A stretch of 12,764 nucleotides of DNA from Tannerella sp. (GTDB lineage Bacteria; Bacteroidota; Bacteroidia; Bacteroidales; Tannerellaceae). The stretch spans positions 1 through 12,764 of the forward strand of contig JAITHS010000002.1 of NCBI GenBank assembly GCA_031279875.1. The letters are read 5' to 3'. The notes below the pieces were generated by a model. That model searched no databases. It had not been told where the DNA came from and saw nothing but the letters and a program-made list of their open reading frames with translations. Below are positions 1 through 8,665 of this stretch, piece by piece (position 1 is the first letter of the stretch; each line of letters begins with the position of its first letter). A program made the position numbers and the translations under genes.

Positions 1-2733
1 TCACTGATGATGCACAACAACGAACTCTGGATAGGATATATCGGTGAAGGACTTGAAATAATGAACACCACAACCGGCATACGACGACAGTTGATTAAAA
101 ACATCAGCCACCCCTTCGACACTACCGTCATGGCATTATGCCCCGATTTCAACAACGATGTATATATCGGCACAACGCTTCATCTCATTAAATATTCCGC
201 CCATAACGACACCATGACAATCATCAAAGAAATACCACACGGCACATTTATATCCGACATCCTTCAAGACAGCCGACACAACCTCTGGGTCGCGCTTTAC
301 GGCAAAGGCGTTTACCGACTAAACACCAAAACAAACCGCTGGGATCATTTTACACACCCAACATCACTCTGCTATGACTACTGCATCAGCCTCTCAACCG
401 ACAGCGACGGACGCATCTGGATCGGTACCGAAGGAGGAGGAGTAAGTTGCTATAACTATCAAACCGACAGCTTCCGATCATGGTCAATCGCCGACGGACT
501 ACCCGCTAATACCGTTTACAAAGTTATTGACGACAACAGATCAAGCCTCTGGCTATCTACAACCAAAGGCCTCTGCCGAATGACAAAAGACGGGCGTATC
601 ACTACCTTTACACGCTCAAACGGACTTCTCAACGACCAGTTTAACTACAAATCGGGCATCCTCGCATCCGACGGAAGGCTTTATTTCGGCAGCCGAGAAG
701 GATTTATAAGATTCAAAGTGCAAGACATCAGCAGCAATCAACTCATTCCAACCGTCGTCATAACACAATTACGCGCCCTCGACCGCGATATCCCCGTCTT
801 CAACAACCTTCCGCTCAACCTCAAACACAATCAATCAACCATAACCATCAACTATGCTGCCCTCAGCTATAACGCGCCCGAACTCAACCGATATGCCGTT
901 AAAATGGAAAACTACGATACCGATTGGATTGAAATGGGAAATAATCACTCCGTAACATACTCCAATATGCCACCCGGAGACTATCAGTTTAAAGTCAAAG
1001 GCTCAAACAATGACGGTCTATGGAACGACATTCCTACCGTTTTGCCCATCACCATAGCCTCACCATGGTGGTCATCGGCTTTTATGAAATACTGCTATCT
1101 GCTCTTAATCTGCTATTGCATATATTTCATTTACCGATATATTCGCAAACGCAACGCCTTCAAATGGCAGCAGAAGTTAGACGACCTCAACCGCGCAAAA
1201 GAAAAGGCTATCTACGATGCCAAATTGAAATTCTTCGCCACCGTCTCACATGAAATAAGAACCCCGTTAAGCCTCATCAAAGCGCCTTTTGAATATATCT
1301 GCCGTAAAAACGTCGCTGACGAAGCTTTCTTCCCCGACAATCTCCGTGAAGATTTTCAGGAAAACATGGATATTATGGGCTTAAACATCGACAGACTAAT
1401 CTCGCTCTGCAACCAACTGCTTGATTTCTCAAAAGTAGAAAACGAAAATTTCATCCTCTGCTATACCCAAACAAATATTTCGGATACCATCATCAGCATC
1501 CTGCAATGGTTTAAACCCGTCATCAAACAGAAAAACATCACTCTCAACACATCTTTTCCCGACACTCCGCCGATGTCATATATCGACGGCGAAGCGCTGA
1601 CCAAAATAATCAGCAATCTGATGAACAACGCCACGAGATATGCGAAATCCGAAATATCATTGTCGCTTCATCTTACCGACGATTCTTTTATCATCAAAAT
1701 AGCCAATGACGGCATACCCATTTTGCCCGCAAACCGCGAAAAAGTTTTCGACATCTTCTTCCGCGAACAACGCAAAGACGGACAAGGTGCAGGACTTGGA
1801 CTGGCAATAGTAAAACACTTAACCGAACTGCTTCACGGCAAAGTATTTCTCGACCCAGATACCGCTCAAACGTGTTTTGTCGTCGATATACCGCTTACTA
1901 CAGTACCGCCGTCGTCAGCCGATACCGAAACAACGCCGCCTTATTCCGACAACTTCCAATGCCCAAACTTTATCAACGAACGACCCGTAATTCTCGTCGT
2001 AGAAGACAATCCTGACATGCGACAATTTCTCTGCAAACTGCTTAACGACGCCTACAACGTGCTTGCCGCCGACGATGGCGACAGCGCAATGGAAAAACTT
2101 AACTCCTGCGAAATTCATCTCATCGTTTCCGACGTCAAAATGCAGCGTATAGACGGCTTTACGCTCTGCCGACAACTCAAAACGTGCCTCAAATACAGCC
2201 ATATACCGATCATTCTCCTTACTGCAAAAACCGCTCTCAGCGACAAAATCGAAGGTATCGAAGCCGGAGCCGACGCATATATCGAAAAACCGTTCTCCTC
2301 CGATTTCCTTCTGGCACGTATTCAAAGCATCCTCAACAATCGCCAACGCCTCAAAGATGCTTTCCTTTCTTCGCCATACTCGTTTATCGACGCTATCGCT
2401 ACCGGCGAAGCAGACCGCAAATTTATCGAAACAATCAACAACATCATCCTGAACAATATTACCGACAGCGACTTCTCTATCGACAATTTAGCAAGCGAAG
2501 TATGTATGAGCCGCTCTACTCTTGACCGCAAAATCAAAGGTCTCGCCCACATTACAACTAATGATTATATCAAACTTGTACGCATCAAACAGGCCGCAAA
2601 ACTTATTTCGGAAAAAAACTACAAAATCAATGAAGTATGCTACATGACCGGCTTCTCATCGCCGTCATATTTCACAAAATGTTTCAAAGAACAGTTCGGA
2701 ATAACGCCTAACGACCTGATGAGAAAAAAATGA
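1..2733 (+). CDS. Hybrid two-component system sensor/regulator (HTCS), N-terminus missing
   Basis: This is a one-protein signalling system: a periplasmic sensor, histidine kinase, receiver and DNA-binding domain that in Bacteroidetes usually controls carbohydrate-utilisation genes. The frame is open to the left edge, so the start lies outside; full HTCS proteins are commonly 1300-1400 residues, so roughly 400 are missing. Numbering from the Met at base 7, residues 1-235 carry two-component propeller repeats (LWIGYIGEG, LWVALYGKGVYRL, IWIGTEGGGVSCY, LWLSTTKGLCRM). A Y_Y_Y domain follows to ~355 and one membrane helix at ~359-380. The HisKA box SHEIRTP has its phospho-acceptor His at 415. The ATPase has an N box NLMNNATRYA (~537) and GAGLGLAIV (~594). 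The receiver shows acidic E666/D667, phospho-acceptor D709, T739 and K761. An AraC-type helix-turn-helix ends the protein (~810-908). All catalytic residues are intact. The ligand and target operon cannot be told from this fragment. Confidence 0.96.
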   Translation, partial: SLMMHNNELWIGYIGEGLEIMNTTTGIRRQLIKNISHPFDTTVMALCPDFNNDVYIGTTLHLIKYSAHNDTMTIIKEIPHGTFISDILQDSRHNLWVALYGKGVYRLNTKTNRWDHFTHPTSLCYDYCISLSTDSDGRIWIGTEGGGVSCYNYQTDSFRSWSIADGLPANTVYKVIDDNRSSLWLSTTKGLCRMTKDGRITTFTRSNGLLNDQFNYKSGILASDGRLYFGSREGFIRFKVQDISSNQLIPTVVITQLRALDRDIPVFNNLPLNLKHNQSTITINYAALSYNAPELNRYAVKMENYDTDWIEMGNNHSVTYSNMPPGDYQFKVKGSNNDGLWNDIPTVLPITIASPWWSSAFMKYCYLLLICYCIYFIYRYIRKRNAFKWQQKLDDLNRAKEKAIYDAKLKFFATVSHEIRTPLSLIKAPFEYICRKNVADEAFFPDNLREDFQENMDIMGLNIDRLISLCNQLLDFSKVENENFILCYTQTNISDTIISILQWFKPVIKQKNITLNTSFPDTPPMSYIDGEALTKIISNLMNNATRYAKSEISLSLHLTDDSFIIKIANDGIPILPANREKVFDIFFREQRKDGQGAGLGLAIVKHLTELLHGKVFLDPDTAQTCFVVDIPLTTVPPSSADTETTPPYSDNFQCPNFINERPVILVVEDNPDMRQFLCKLLNDAYNVLAADDGDSAMEKLNSCEIHLIVSDVKMQRIDGFTLCRQLKTCLKYSHIPIILLTAKTALSDKIEGIEAGADAYIEKPFSSDFLLARIQSILNNRQRLKDAFLSSPYSFIDAIATGEADRKFIETINNIILNNITDSDFSIDNLASEVCMSRSTLDRKIKGLAHITTNDYIKLVRIKQAAKLISEKNYKINEVCYMTGFSSPSYFTKCFKEQFGITPNDLMRKK

Positions 2734-2738
2734 GGCTG

Positions 2739-3638
2739 TCAAATGCAATAATCTGTCATACCGGTAGCTCTTTGCTGTGTTATGCGCGAGTACGGCGGGA
2801 GGCTGTAGGTAAGCCACACGTTGCCGCCGATAACCGAATCATGTCCGATTGTAATTCTGCCAAGCACAGTCGCGTTGGAATATATCACCACATTATCTTC
2901 AATAATCGGATGTCGCGGCACGTTGATAGGATTTCCGCTCTCGTCCATAACAAAATTTTTCGCTCCGAGCGTTACTCCTTTGTAGAGATGAACATGGTTG
3001 CCGATTATTGCCGTTTCGCCGATAACGACGCCTGTGCCGTGGTCGATACTGAAATACTCTCCTATAGATGCGCCGGGGTGGATGTCGATACCGGTCAATG
3101 AATGCGCCAGTTCGGTGATGACGCGCGGCAGTACCGGAACGCCGACGATATGCAGTTCGTGCGCCATCCGATAGTGAATCATTGCTTGAATGCTTGGGTA
3201 GCAGATGATAACTTCGCCCACGCTTTTGGCCGCAGGATCGTTGTTGAACATTGCCTGCACGTCGGTACTGAGTAAGCGTTTGATGTCCGGCAGTTTGGTA
3301 AGAAACTGTTGCGCAATATCACCTGCGTCGGGTATATCTTTGTCGGACACGCCGTCAGGTTTAAAAAATTGCAAACTGTTGCGTATCTGTTCCGTCAAGC
3401 GGTTGGCGAGTTGCTCCATCCTGATACCAAGACAATATTTTTGAGTAATGACATTAAAACTGTCTTCACTGAAAAATCCCGGAAAAATAATATCCTTAAA
3501 CAAGGCGATAATTTCTTTTACCGCCGTCATATTCGGTAACGACTGTCCTACGTTACGCGGTATGTGCCTGTATTGAGGCGTCTCATAATCAGACAACAAC
3601 TCAATGTTCTGCTGAATAATCCCTGCAAGTTTGTCCAT
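2739..3638 (-). CDS. cysE: Serine O-acetyltransferase (EpsC/CysE type)
   Basis: This cytoplasmic enzyme transfers acetyl from acetyl-CoA to L-serine, the first committed step of cysteine synthesis. The 299-residue product has a helical N-terminal domain (~1-175) and a C-terminal left-handed beta-helix of hexapeptide repeats. Visible active-site elements are GIDIHPGA (D185), SIDHGTGVVIGET with the likely catalytic H200, KGVTLGAKN (~220) and PRHPIIEDN (H243). The long N-terminal domain matches the EpsC-like form found in Bacteroidetes. The start is the ATG at 3638, 11 bases downstream of the ribBA stop in an A/T-rich stretch with no Shine-Dalgarno sequence, so the two are probably co-transcribed. 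The 3' end lies five bases from the end of the convergent HTCS gene. I see no truncation. Confidence 0.95.
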   Translation of the reverse strand: MDKLAGIIQQNIELLSDYETPQYRHIPRNVGQSLPNMTAVKEIIALFKDIIFPGFFSEDSFNVITQKYCLGIRMEQLANRLTEQIRNSLQFFKPDGVSDKDIPDAGDIAQQFLTKLPDIKRLLSTDVQAMFNNDPAAKSVGEVIICYPSIQAMIHYRMAHELHIVGVPVLPRVITELAHSLTGIDIHPGASIGEYFSIDHGTGVVIGETAIIGNHVHLYKGVTLGAKNFVMDESGNPINVPRHPIIEDNVVIYSNATVLGRITIGHDSVIGGNVWLTYSLPPYSRITQQRATGMTDYCI

Positions 3639-3649
3639 ATAATTTATAA

Positions 3650-4858
3650 TTAATGAAGTTCATGTCCCATGCGCTCTTGTTTTGTGCGGAGATAGAACTC
3701 GTTATATTCGTTTGGCTCTATTATAACCGGAACATTCTCAATTACCTCCAATCCGTAAGCCTCCAATCCGACACGTTTGATAGGGTTGTTGGTCAACAGA
3801 CGCATCTTGTGGACACCAATCCGGCGGAGTATTTGCGCCCCGACACCGTAGTCGCGCTCGTCGGCTTTGTGGCAAATGTGCAGGTTTGCGTCAACAGTGT
3901 CATAGCCTTCCTCCTGCAATTTGTAGGCTTTTATCTTGTCCATCAGCCCGATACCGCGTCCTTCCTGATTGAGATAGAGGATGACGCCGCGTCCTTCCTG
4001 TTCGATTAATCTCATCGCCTTGTGCAGTTGGTCGCCACAGTCGCACCGTAGCGAGCCGAAGATGTCGCCCGTCATGCAGGACGAATGTACGCGAACAAGT
4101 ACTGCTTCGTCGGCTTTCCACTCTCCTTTGATGAGTGCAACATGCTCAATACCTGCACTTTTCTGATGAAAAGGTATTAAGCGAAAATGTCCGTATTTGG
4201 TCGGCATACGTACTTCTTCGCCTCTTTCGACGTGCGATTCGGCTAACAAACGGTATGCTATCAAGTCACTGATAGATATGATTTTAATGTCGAAACGGGA
4301 CGCTATTTCAAGCAGTTGCGGCAATCGTGCCATCGTGCCGTCTGGGTTAAGTATCTCAATGAGAGCGCCGGCAGGGTATAGACCGGCAAGTCGCGCCATG
4401 TCAACGGTCGCCTCCGTATGTCCGGCACGTCGCAAAACTCCTCGCGAGCGTGCCTTCAACGGATTGATATGACCGGGTCGTCCAAGGTCGGCAGGTTTAG
4501 TATCGGGAGAAGCGAGGGCGCGGATAGTCTCCGACCGGTCGTAAGCCGAAACGCCTGTGGTACAGCCGCCTCCGAGTTTGTCAACCGTAACGGTAAAGGG
4601 CGTTTCAAGTGGCGATGTATTGAGCGCTACCAGCATGTTGAGGTCAAGTTCTTCGCATCGTTCTTCGGTAAGCGGCGCACATAGCAACCCGCGTCCGTAA
4701 CTCATCATGAAATTGACTTTTTCGGGTGTTATTTTTTCGGCGGCGATGATGAAATCGCCCTCATTCTCACGGTCTTCATCGTCAACTACGATAAGAAATT
4801 TTCCTTCGCGAAAATCTTCTATCGCCTCCTCAATAGTATTTAATTTTATGTCTTGCAT
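3650..4858 (-). CDS. ribBA: Bifunctional DHBP synthase / GTP cyclohydrolase II
   Basis: This enzyme supplies both starting branches of riboflavin synthesis: 3,4-dihydroxy-2-butanone 4-phosphate from ribulose 5-phosphate, and the pyrimidine precursor from GTP. The 402-residue protein has the RibB domain at ~1-205, with the metal-binding acidic loop [10 protein letters not shown] (26-35), RSETIRAL and [11 protein letters not shown] (H147). The RibA domain at ~207-400 has zinc ligands in [17 protein letters not shown] (C261, C272, C274), NQEGRGIGL (~298-305) and LLTNNPIKR. The variants SSCMTGD and YLNQEGRG differ from the Escherichia coli wording but fit the Bacteroidetes RibBA family. Both halves look active. 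The start at 4858 is supported by the DDED motif beginning at residue 26 and by a TAnnTTTG box 28 bases upstream. No FMN riboswitch is possible in so short a leader. cysE follows after 11 bases. Confidence 0.97.
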   Translation of the reverse strand: MQDIKLNTIEEAIEDFREGKFLIVVDDEDRENEGDFIIAAEKITPEKVNFMMSYGRGLLCAPLTEERCEELDLNMLVALNTSPLETPFTVTVDKLGGGCTTGVSAYDRSETIRALASPDTKPADLGRPGHINPLKARSRGVLRRAGHTEATVDMARLAGLYPAGALIEILNPDGTMARLPQLLEIASRFDIKIISISDLIAYRLLAESHVERGEEVRMPTKYGHFRLIPFHQKSAGIEHVALIKGEWKADEAVLVRVHSSCMTGDIFGSLRCDCGDQLHKAMRLIEQEGRGVILYLNQEGRGIGLMDKIKAYKLQEEGYDTVDANLHICHKADERDYGVGAQILRRIGVHKMRLLTNNPIKRVGLEAYGLEVIENVPVIIEPNEYNEFYLRTKQERMGHELH

Positions 4859-4886
4859 AATGTCAATAATTATTGTTTTCGGACTG

Positions 4887-4894
4887 CAAAGTTA
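4887..4894 (-). promoter_or_regulatory. Putative Bacteroidetes -7 promoter box for ribBA-cysE
   Basis: On the minus strand this reads TAACTTTG, an exact match to the Bacteroidetes consensus TAnnTTTG. It lies 28 bases before the ribBA start codon, which would leave a leader of about 20 bases. No TTG is seen at the expected -33 distance; that region is the A/T homopolymer (4897-4905) and the edge of the heptamer array. The match and its position are seen; promoter activity is inferred. Confidence 0.55.
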
Positions 4895-4908
4895 TGAAAA
4901 AAAAATCT

Positions 4909-4957
4909 TAATTCGTAATTCGTAATTCGTAATTCGTAATTTTTAATTCGTAATTGA
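4909..4957. repeat. Seven-unit 7-bp tandem repeat (TAATTCG)n
   Basis: On the plus strand TAATTCG occurs four times in perfect tandem (4909-4936), followed by TAATTTT (4937-4943), another perfect TAATTCG (4944-4950) and a degenerate TAATTGA (4951-4957). The array fills much of the 118-base gap between mnmG and ribBA. It abuts a run of nine A at 4897-4905, directly upstream of the ribBA promoter-like box. It is noncoding. Similar A/T-rich heptamer arrays occur between genes in Bacteroidetes genomes, but I know of no assigned function. Unit number could vary between strains by replication slippage. Confidence 0.9.
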
Positions 4958-4976
4958 ATAAAGCCGCTTGCGTGGG

Positions 4977-6860
4977 TTATCGTCCCATCAAAACAAGCAA
5001 AATATTAATATCGCTTGGCGAGACGCCGGGAATACGTGCAGCTTGGGCTATTGTTTCGGGGTCTATGGCGGTGAGTTTTTGGCGGGCTTCGGTCGATAGC
5101 GATTGTATTGTCGAGTAATCAAATTTCCCCTTGATACGCAGACTATTAAGTCGCGACGACTTCTCTACAATCTGCTGTTCGCGGCGAATGTAACCCTCAT
5201 ATTTGACCGAAATCTCCGTTTCTTCTACTATTTCGGATTGCAGTTGTGGCGTCAACGGCTCCAACAACGCACGAATATTGGATAATACGCTGATTATCAG
5301 CATATTAGTAAGATTTATTTGCGGACGTTTCAGTATTTCGATAAGCTTCACGGCATGAGGTATCGGCGCCGTGCCTGACTGTTCAAGCAGCGGATTGATT
5401 TCGGCGGGAGTAACGGAAATGTTTTCCAAACAAAGCGTAATATTCTCAATAACAGACATTTTCCTCTTAAACAACTCATATCTTGCCTTATCTGCAAGTT
5501 TGATTTGAAATGATTTTTCCGTCAGACGCCTGTCGGCATTGTCCTGACGCAGCAAAATCCGGTATTCGGCGCGTGAAGTAAACATTCGATACGGCTCGTC
5601 AACGCCTTTGGTAACGAGGTCGTCAATCAGTACGCCGATGTACGCCTCGTCGCGCGAAAGCACCAGCGGTTCAACACCGGCGCTGTTGGCATGAGCGTTG
5701 ATACCCGCCATTAAACCTTGCCCCGCCGCCTCCTCATAGCCGGTAGTACCGTTTATTTGACCGGCAAAAAACAGATTCTTTATCAATTTGGTTTCCAGAG
5801 AGTTAAGCAACTGTGTCGGGTCAAAAAAATCATACTCGATAGCATATCCGGGTCGATAGAGTTGGATATTTCTAAAAGCGGGGATAGCCTGCAACGAGCG
5901 CAACTGAATATCAAACGGAAGCGACGAAGAATAGCCGTTGAGGTAGTATTCGTTAGTATTTTCGCCTTCCGGTTCGAGAAACAACTGATGACGGTCTTTG
6001 TCGGCAAAAGTAACGATTTTTGTTTCGATACTCGGACAGTAACGCGGTCCGATACTTTTAATCCGACCGTTATACAAAGGCGACTCCGACAATCCCCGAC
6101 GAAGAATGTCATGACATTCTTCGTTAGTATATAATGTAAAGCAACTCAACTGTTTAAGTTTGCTATCGACATTATCGAGAAACGAAAACTTATGAAACCC
6201 CGTATCTCCTTTTTGTTCGGTAAGATGCTCAAAATCAATGCTTTTACCATCTATTCTCACCGGTGTACCCGTTTTCATGCGCGAAGATTTGAAACCGAGT
6301 TCAACCAACTGTTCCGTAAGCCCGTGTGAAGCCGGTTCGGAGATGCGCCCGCCGCTAACCTGATGCCTGCCGACATGAATCAAGCCATTCAGAAACGTAC
6401 CGTTAGTCAGAACTACCGCTTTTGCTCTAAATTCGACGCCGAGAGCAGTTTTTATGCCCGTAACCGTCTTATTATCAACGATTAATTGCGTTACATTATC
6501 CTGCCATACAAAAAGATTGGGAATAGAATCGAGTATTTCGCGCCATGCTAAAATATATTTGCTGCGGTCGTTTTGAGTGCGCGGGCTCCACATCGCCGGT
6601 CCTTTGCTGATATTCAACATTCTGAACTGTATAGCAGTACTATCGGCAACAATACCCATATACCCACCCAGAGCATCGATTTCGCGAACAATCTGACCTT
6701 TGGCTATACCGCCGACGGCAGGATTGCAACTCATCTGCGCAATTTTATTCATATCCATCGTAACGAGCAACGTTCGCGAGCCGAGATTAGCCGCTGCCGC
6801 CGCCGCCTCACATCCTGCGTGCCCCGCACCTACCACTATAACATCATAATCAAATTTCAT
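4977..6860 (-). CDS. mnmG: tRNA uridine-34 5-carboxymethylaminomethyl modification enzyme MnmG (GidA)
   Basis: With its GTPase partner MnmE, this FAD enzyme installs the 5-carboxymethylaminomethyl group on wobble uridine 34 of certain tRNAs. The 627-residue length is normal for the family. Visible features are the FAD-binding VVGAGHAG (G11, G13, G16), SCNPAVGGIAKGQ with conserved C45, SKGPAMWSPRTQNDR (~86-99), KTGTPVRID (~196), GPRYCPSIE with the second conserved cysteine C275, FFAGQINGTTGYEEAAGQG (~364-382) and the C-terminal KYEGYIRREQ tRNA-binding region. The start ATG (6858-6860) overlaps the kinase stop codon by four bases (ATGA), which suggests translational coupling to the upstream signalling operon. 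No separate promoter match was noticed in the region just upstream. mnmE is not in the window. The gene appears intact. Confidence 0.98.
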   Translation of the reverse strand: MKFDYDVIVVGAGHAGCEAAAAAANLGSRTLLVTMDMNKIAQMSCNPAVGGIAKGQIVREIDALGGYMGIVADSTAIQFRMLNISKGPAMWSPRTQNDRSKYILAWREILDSIPNLFVWQDNVTQLIVDNKTVTGIKTALGVEFRAKAVVLTNGTFLNGLIHVGRHQVSGGRISEPASHGLTEQLVELGFKSSRMKTGTPVRIDGKSIDFEHLTEQKGDTGFHKFSFLDNVDSKLKQLSCFTLYTNEECHDILRRGLSESPLYNGRIKSIGPRYCPSIETKIVTFADKDRHQLFLEPEGENTNEYYLNGYSSSLPFDIQLRSLQAIPAFRNIQLYRPGYAIEYDFFDPTQLLNSLETKLIKNLFFAGQINGTTGYEEAAGQGLMAGINAHANSAGVEPLVLSRDEAYIGVLIDDLVTKGVDEPYRMFTSRAEYRILLRQDNADRRLTEKSFQIKLADKARYELFKRKMSVIENITLCLENISVTPAEINPLLEQSGTAPIPHAVKLIEILKRPQINLTNMLIISVLSNIRALLEPLTPQLQSEIVEETEISVKYEGYIRREQQIVEKSSRLNSLRIKGKFDYSTIQSLSTEARQKLTAIDPETIAQAARIPGVSPSDINILLVLMGR

Positions 6861-8662
6861 TGTATCAAATTTTCAAAATCAACGGCAGTTTCGAGCAGTT
6901 CTCCGCTGTCGTTGTAAGTGTCGTATTTGCCGTCGGAGCGCAGAAAGGCTCTTCCACCGGAAATTCTTTCTACTTGTTTGTATTTGCACGGTATATGCAC
7001 AATGCCTTTCTCGTCGATTACGCCATACAGTTTGGTCGTTTTATCGCGAACTATGTAATATTTGCCCAGACGTAAAGAGTTACTGCGCAGTTCGTATTTG
7101 TCAAGCCTGTCGGCGATGTTTTTTTCTTCTATTTTGTCGGTACATTCTTTCATGAGATTGTGCAATTCGACGTTATTTTTTAACTCGGACGCTTTTTCCA
7201 AGTCTTTCATTGCATCGGAGTATTTACCGGCATTCATCTTCTCTTTTGCAGATATAAATAACTGATTATAAATAGAATCCGATGATGTATCGGGATTATT
7301 ATCGACAGTCGGGATACGTTCTGTCGGCGTTACCTGCGGTTTAGTAATGATGCGTTCCGGCACAACAGTAGGTTTTTCGGGCGTAACAGGCGTAACAGGC
7401 GTAACGGTAAGCGTATCAGGTTCTATTACTTCATGCCATTTAAGCGGCGAAAATGAGCGCACAGGCACATCATTAAGCGGCACATAAGTCTTTTCTTTGC
7501 CGATATAATAATAGTAAAAAGCATAGCCTGCGAAAGCGACCAACAGCAGACCGCTTATAACAAGAACCGTAACAAGCGTTGCGGAAGAGCCTTTCGAGGC
7601 GACTTTCGCCGTTTCTACCTCGCCCCCGATAACAACCGTTCCATCTTCCTTATCAAAGTCATCGGAAGCATTGGTATAAACCGTATCATCATCCCTGTCC
7701 TGCAACGAACCGGTGGAAGCTGCTGTGTCGGGCAATGTCGGCTCAGGCTCTTCAAACTCATACGGCGGAATATCAAGCGACGCAAGCATTTCTTTAACGC
7801 TTTGATACCTGTCTTCGGCTCTGACCGACATGGCTTTGAGGATTACCGCTTCCGTTTTGGGGCTTATATTCTTATTAAGCGAAGACAGCGGCGTTAAATC
7901 TTTGGTAGCGCGCAGGATTGATTCAACCGGAACGACGCCTGTCAGGATGTTATACATCGTAGCGCCGAGCGAGTAAACGTCGGGGCAAGGCGAGAAGTTT
8001 AGCGTTCCTTCGTCGTCATACTGTTCGATTGAAGCAAAGCCTTTTGAGAGGGTCAGTGTTGTAGTCGTCGTTTCCTTATTTTCGATGTCATAGCGTTTGC
8101 TGACGCCAAAATCTATCAGTCGGGCGTTATTATGCCTGTCAATGAGAATGTTACCGGGCTTTATATCTAAGTGACATATATTTTTTTCATGAACGAAATC
8201 AAGGGCGTTACCTGCCTGATGAATATATCGAAAGGCTTTATTTTCGGTCATAACGCCCTTATTTTCAAGCATATGCTTCAACGAGCAGCCGTCGATATAT
8301 TCCATCACGATATATGCCGTATTGTTTTCCTCAAACACTTCGAGTACGTTGACAATATGCGGATGATGTACGTCGGAGAGGATTTTGGCTTCTTTGATAA
8401 GTTTTTCTTTAAACTTGTTGAACAGTTTTTCGCCTGTCTCCGAATGCACTTTGACGGCATAAGTAGAGTTGTCGCGATAGCAATAATCCTTGAAGAAATA
8501 CTCTTTGACACAAACCGGTACGTCGGTTCTCATGGCGCCGAGTTCACCTTTAACAATGGTGTTCCAGACGCCGAGATAAGTAATACCAAATCCACCTTGC
8601 CCTATTGTACGGGTCAGTCGGTATTTTTTGTGTTGCAAAAAGTATCCGTCAGGTAAGTTCAT
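6857..8662 (-). CDS. Membrane Ser/Thr protein kinase with TPR-like and WG-like extracytoplasmic tail
   Basis: This is a Hanks-type kinase expected to phosphorylate cytoplasmic proteins in response to an outside or envelope cue. In the 601 residues, the kinase domain is ~14-295: glycine loop GQGGFGITYLG (21-31), catalytic lysine in VCVKEY (K53), catalytic loop HLDIKPGN (D166, N171), DFG (D184), activation-segment GFASIEQYD, and DVYSLGATMYNILTG. HLD replaces HRD, so this may be a non-RD kinase. An acidic linker (~303-340) precedes one membrane helix (~361-387). Outside lie a Thr/Pro-rich stalk with TPVTPVTP (~418-447), a helical TPR-like segment (~465-515) and a WG-repeat-like segment (LYGVIDEKGIVHIPCKY, ~545-561). 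There are no PASTA repeats. It starts three bases after the PP2C stop and overlaps mnmG by four bases. Kinase assignment is firm; the signal sensed is unknown. Confidence 0.95.
   Translation of the reverse strand: MNLPDGYFLQHKKYRLTRTIGQGGFGITYLGVWNTIVKGELGAMRTDVPVCVKEYFFKDYCYRDNSTYAVKVHSETGEKLFNKFKEKLIKEAKILSDVHHPHIVNVLEVFEENNTAYIVMEYIDGCSLKHMLENKGVMTENKAFRYIHQAGNALDFVHEKNICHLDIKPGNILIDRHNNARLIDFGVSKRYDIENKETTTTTLTLSKGFASIEQYDDEGTLNFSPCPDVYSLGATMYNILTGVVPVESILRATKDLTPLSSLNKNISPKTEAVILKAMSVRAEDRYQSVKEMLASLDIPPYEFEEPEPTLPDTAASTGSLQDRDDDTVYTNASDDFDKEDGTVVIGGEVETAKVASKGSSATLVTVLVISGLLLVAFAGYAFYYYYIGKEKTYVPLNDVPVRSFSPLKWHEVIEPDTLTVTPVTPVTPEKPTVVPERIITKPQVTPTERIPTVDNNPDTSSDSIYNQLFISAKEKMNAGKYSDAMKDLEKASELKNNVELHNLMKECTDKIEEKNIADRLDKYELRSNSLRLGKYYIVRDKTTKLYGVIDEKGIVHIPCKYKQVERISGGRAFLRSDGKYDTYNDSGELLETAVDFENLIQ
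7381..7407. repeat. Three-copy 9-bp in-frame repeat in the kinase stalk
   Basis: On the plus strand GCGTAACAG occurs at 7381-7389 and 7390-7398, with GCGTAACGG at 7399-7407. Read on the minus strand it encodes the TPV units of the Thr/Pro-rich stalk that follows the kinase membrane helix. Changes in copy number would lengthen or shorten the stalk without shifting the frame. Confidence 0.8.
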
Positions 8663-8665
8663 ATT

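Noticed and set aside
1915..2346. Long open frame on the minus strand inside the HTCS gene (143 codons)
   Set aside because: It lies opposite the intact receiver domain with all catalytic residues in the plus frame and shows no recognisable motif; it is a shadow of the real gene.
4859..4890. FMN riboswitch upstream of ribBA
   Set aside because: The leader is only about 20-30 bases and A/T-rich, far shorter than the roughly 120-base RFN element.
4959..4976. Possible terminator hairpin after mnmG
   Set aside because: The best stem is four pairs and contains a mismatch on the minus strand, so it is too weak to call.
4859..4976. Heptamer array as a CRISPR array or origin iterons
   Set aside because: Units are seven bases with no spacers, and no replication or cas genes are near. 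A simple tandem repeat explains it.
8171..8656. 161-codon plus-strand frame opposite the kinase domain
   Set aside because: The minus strand encodes an intact kinase domain here; the plus frame has no family resemblance and no promoter or partner gene.
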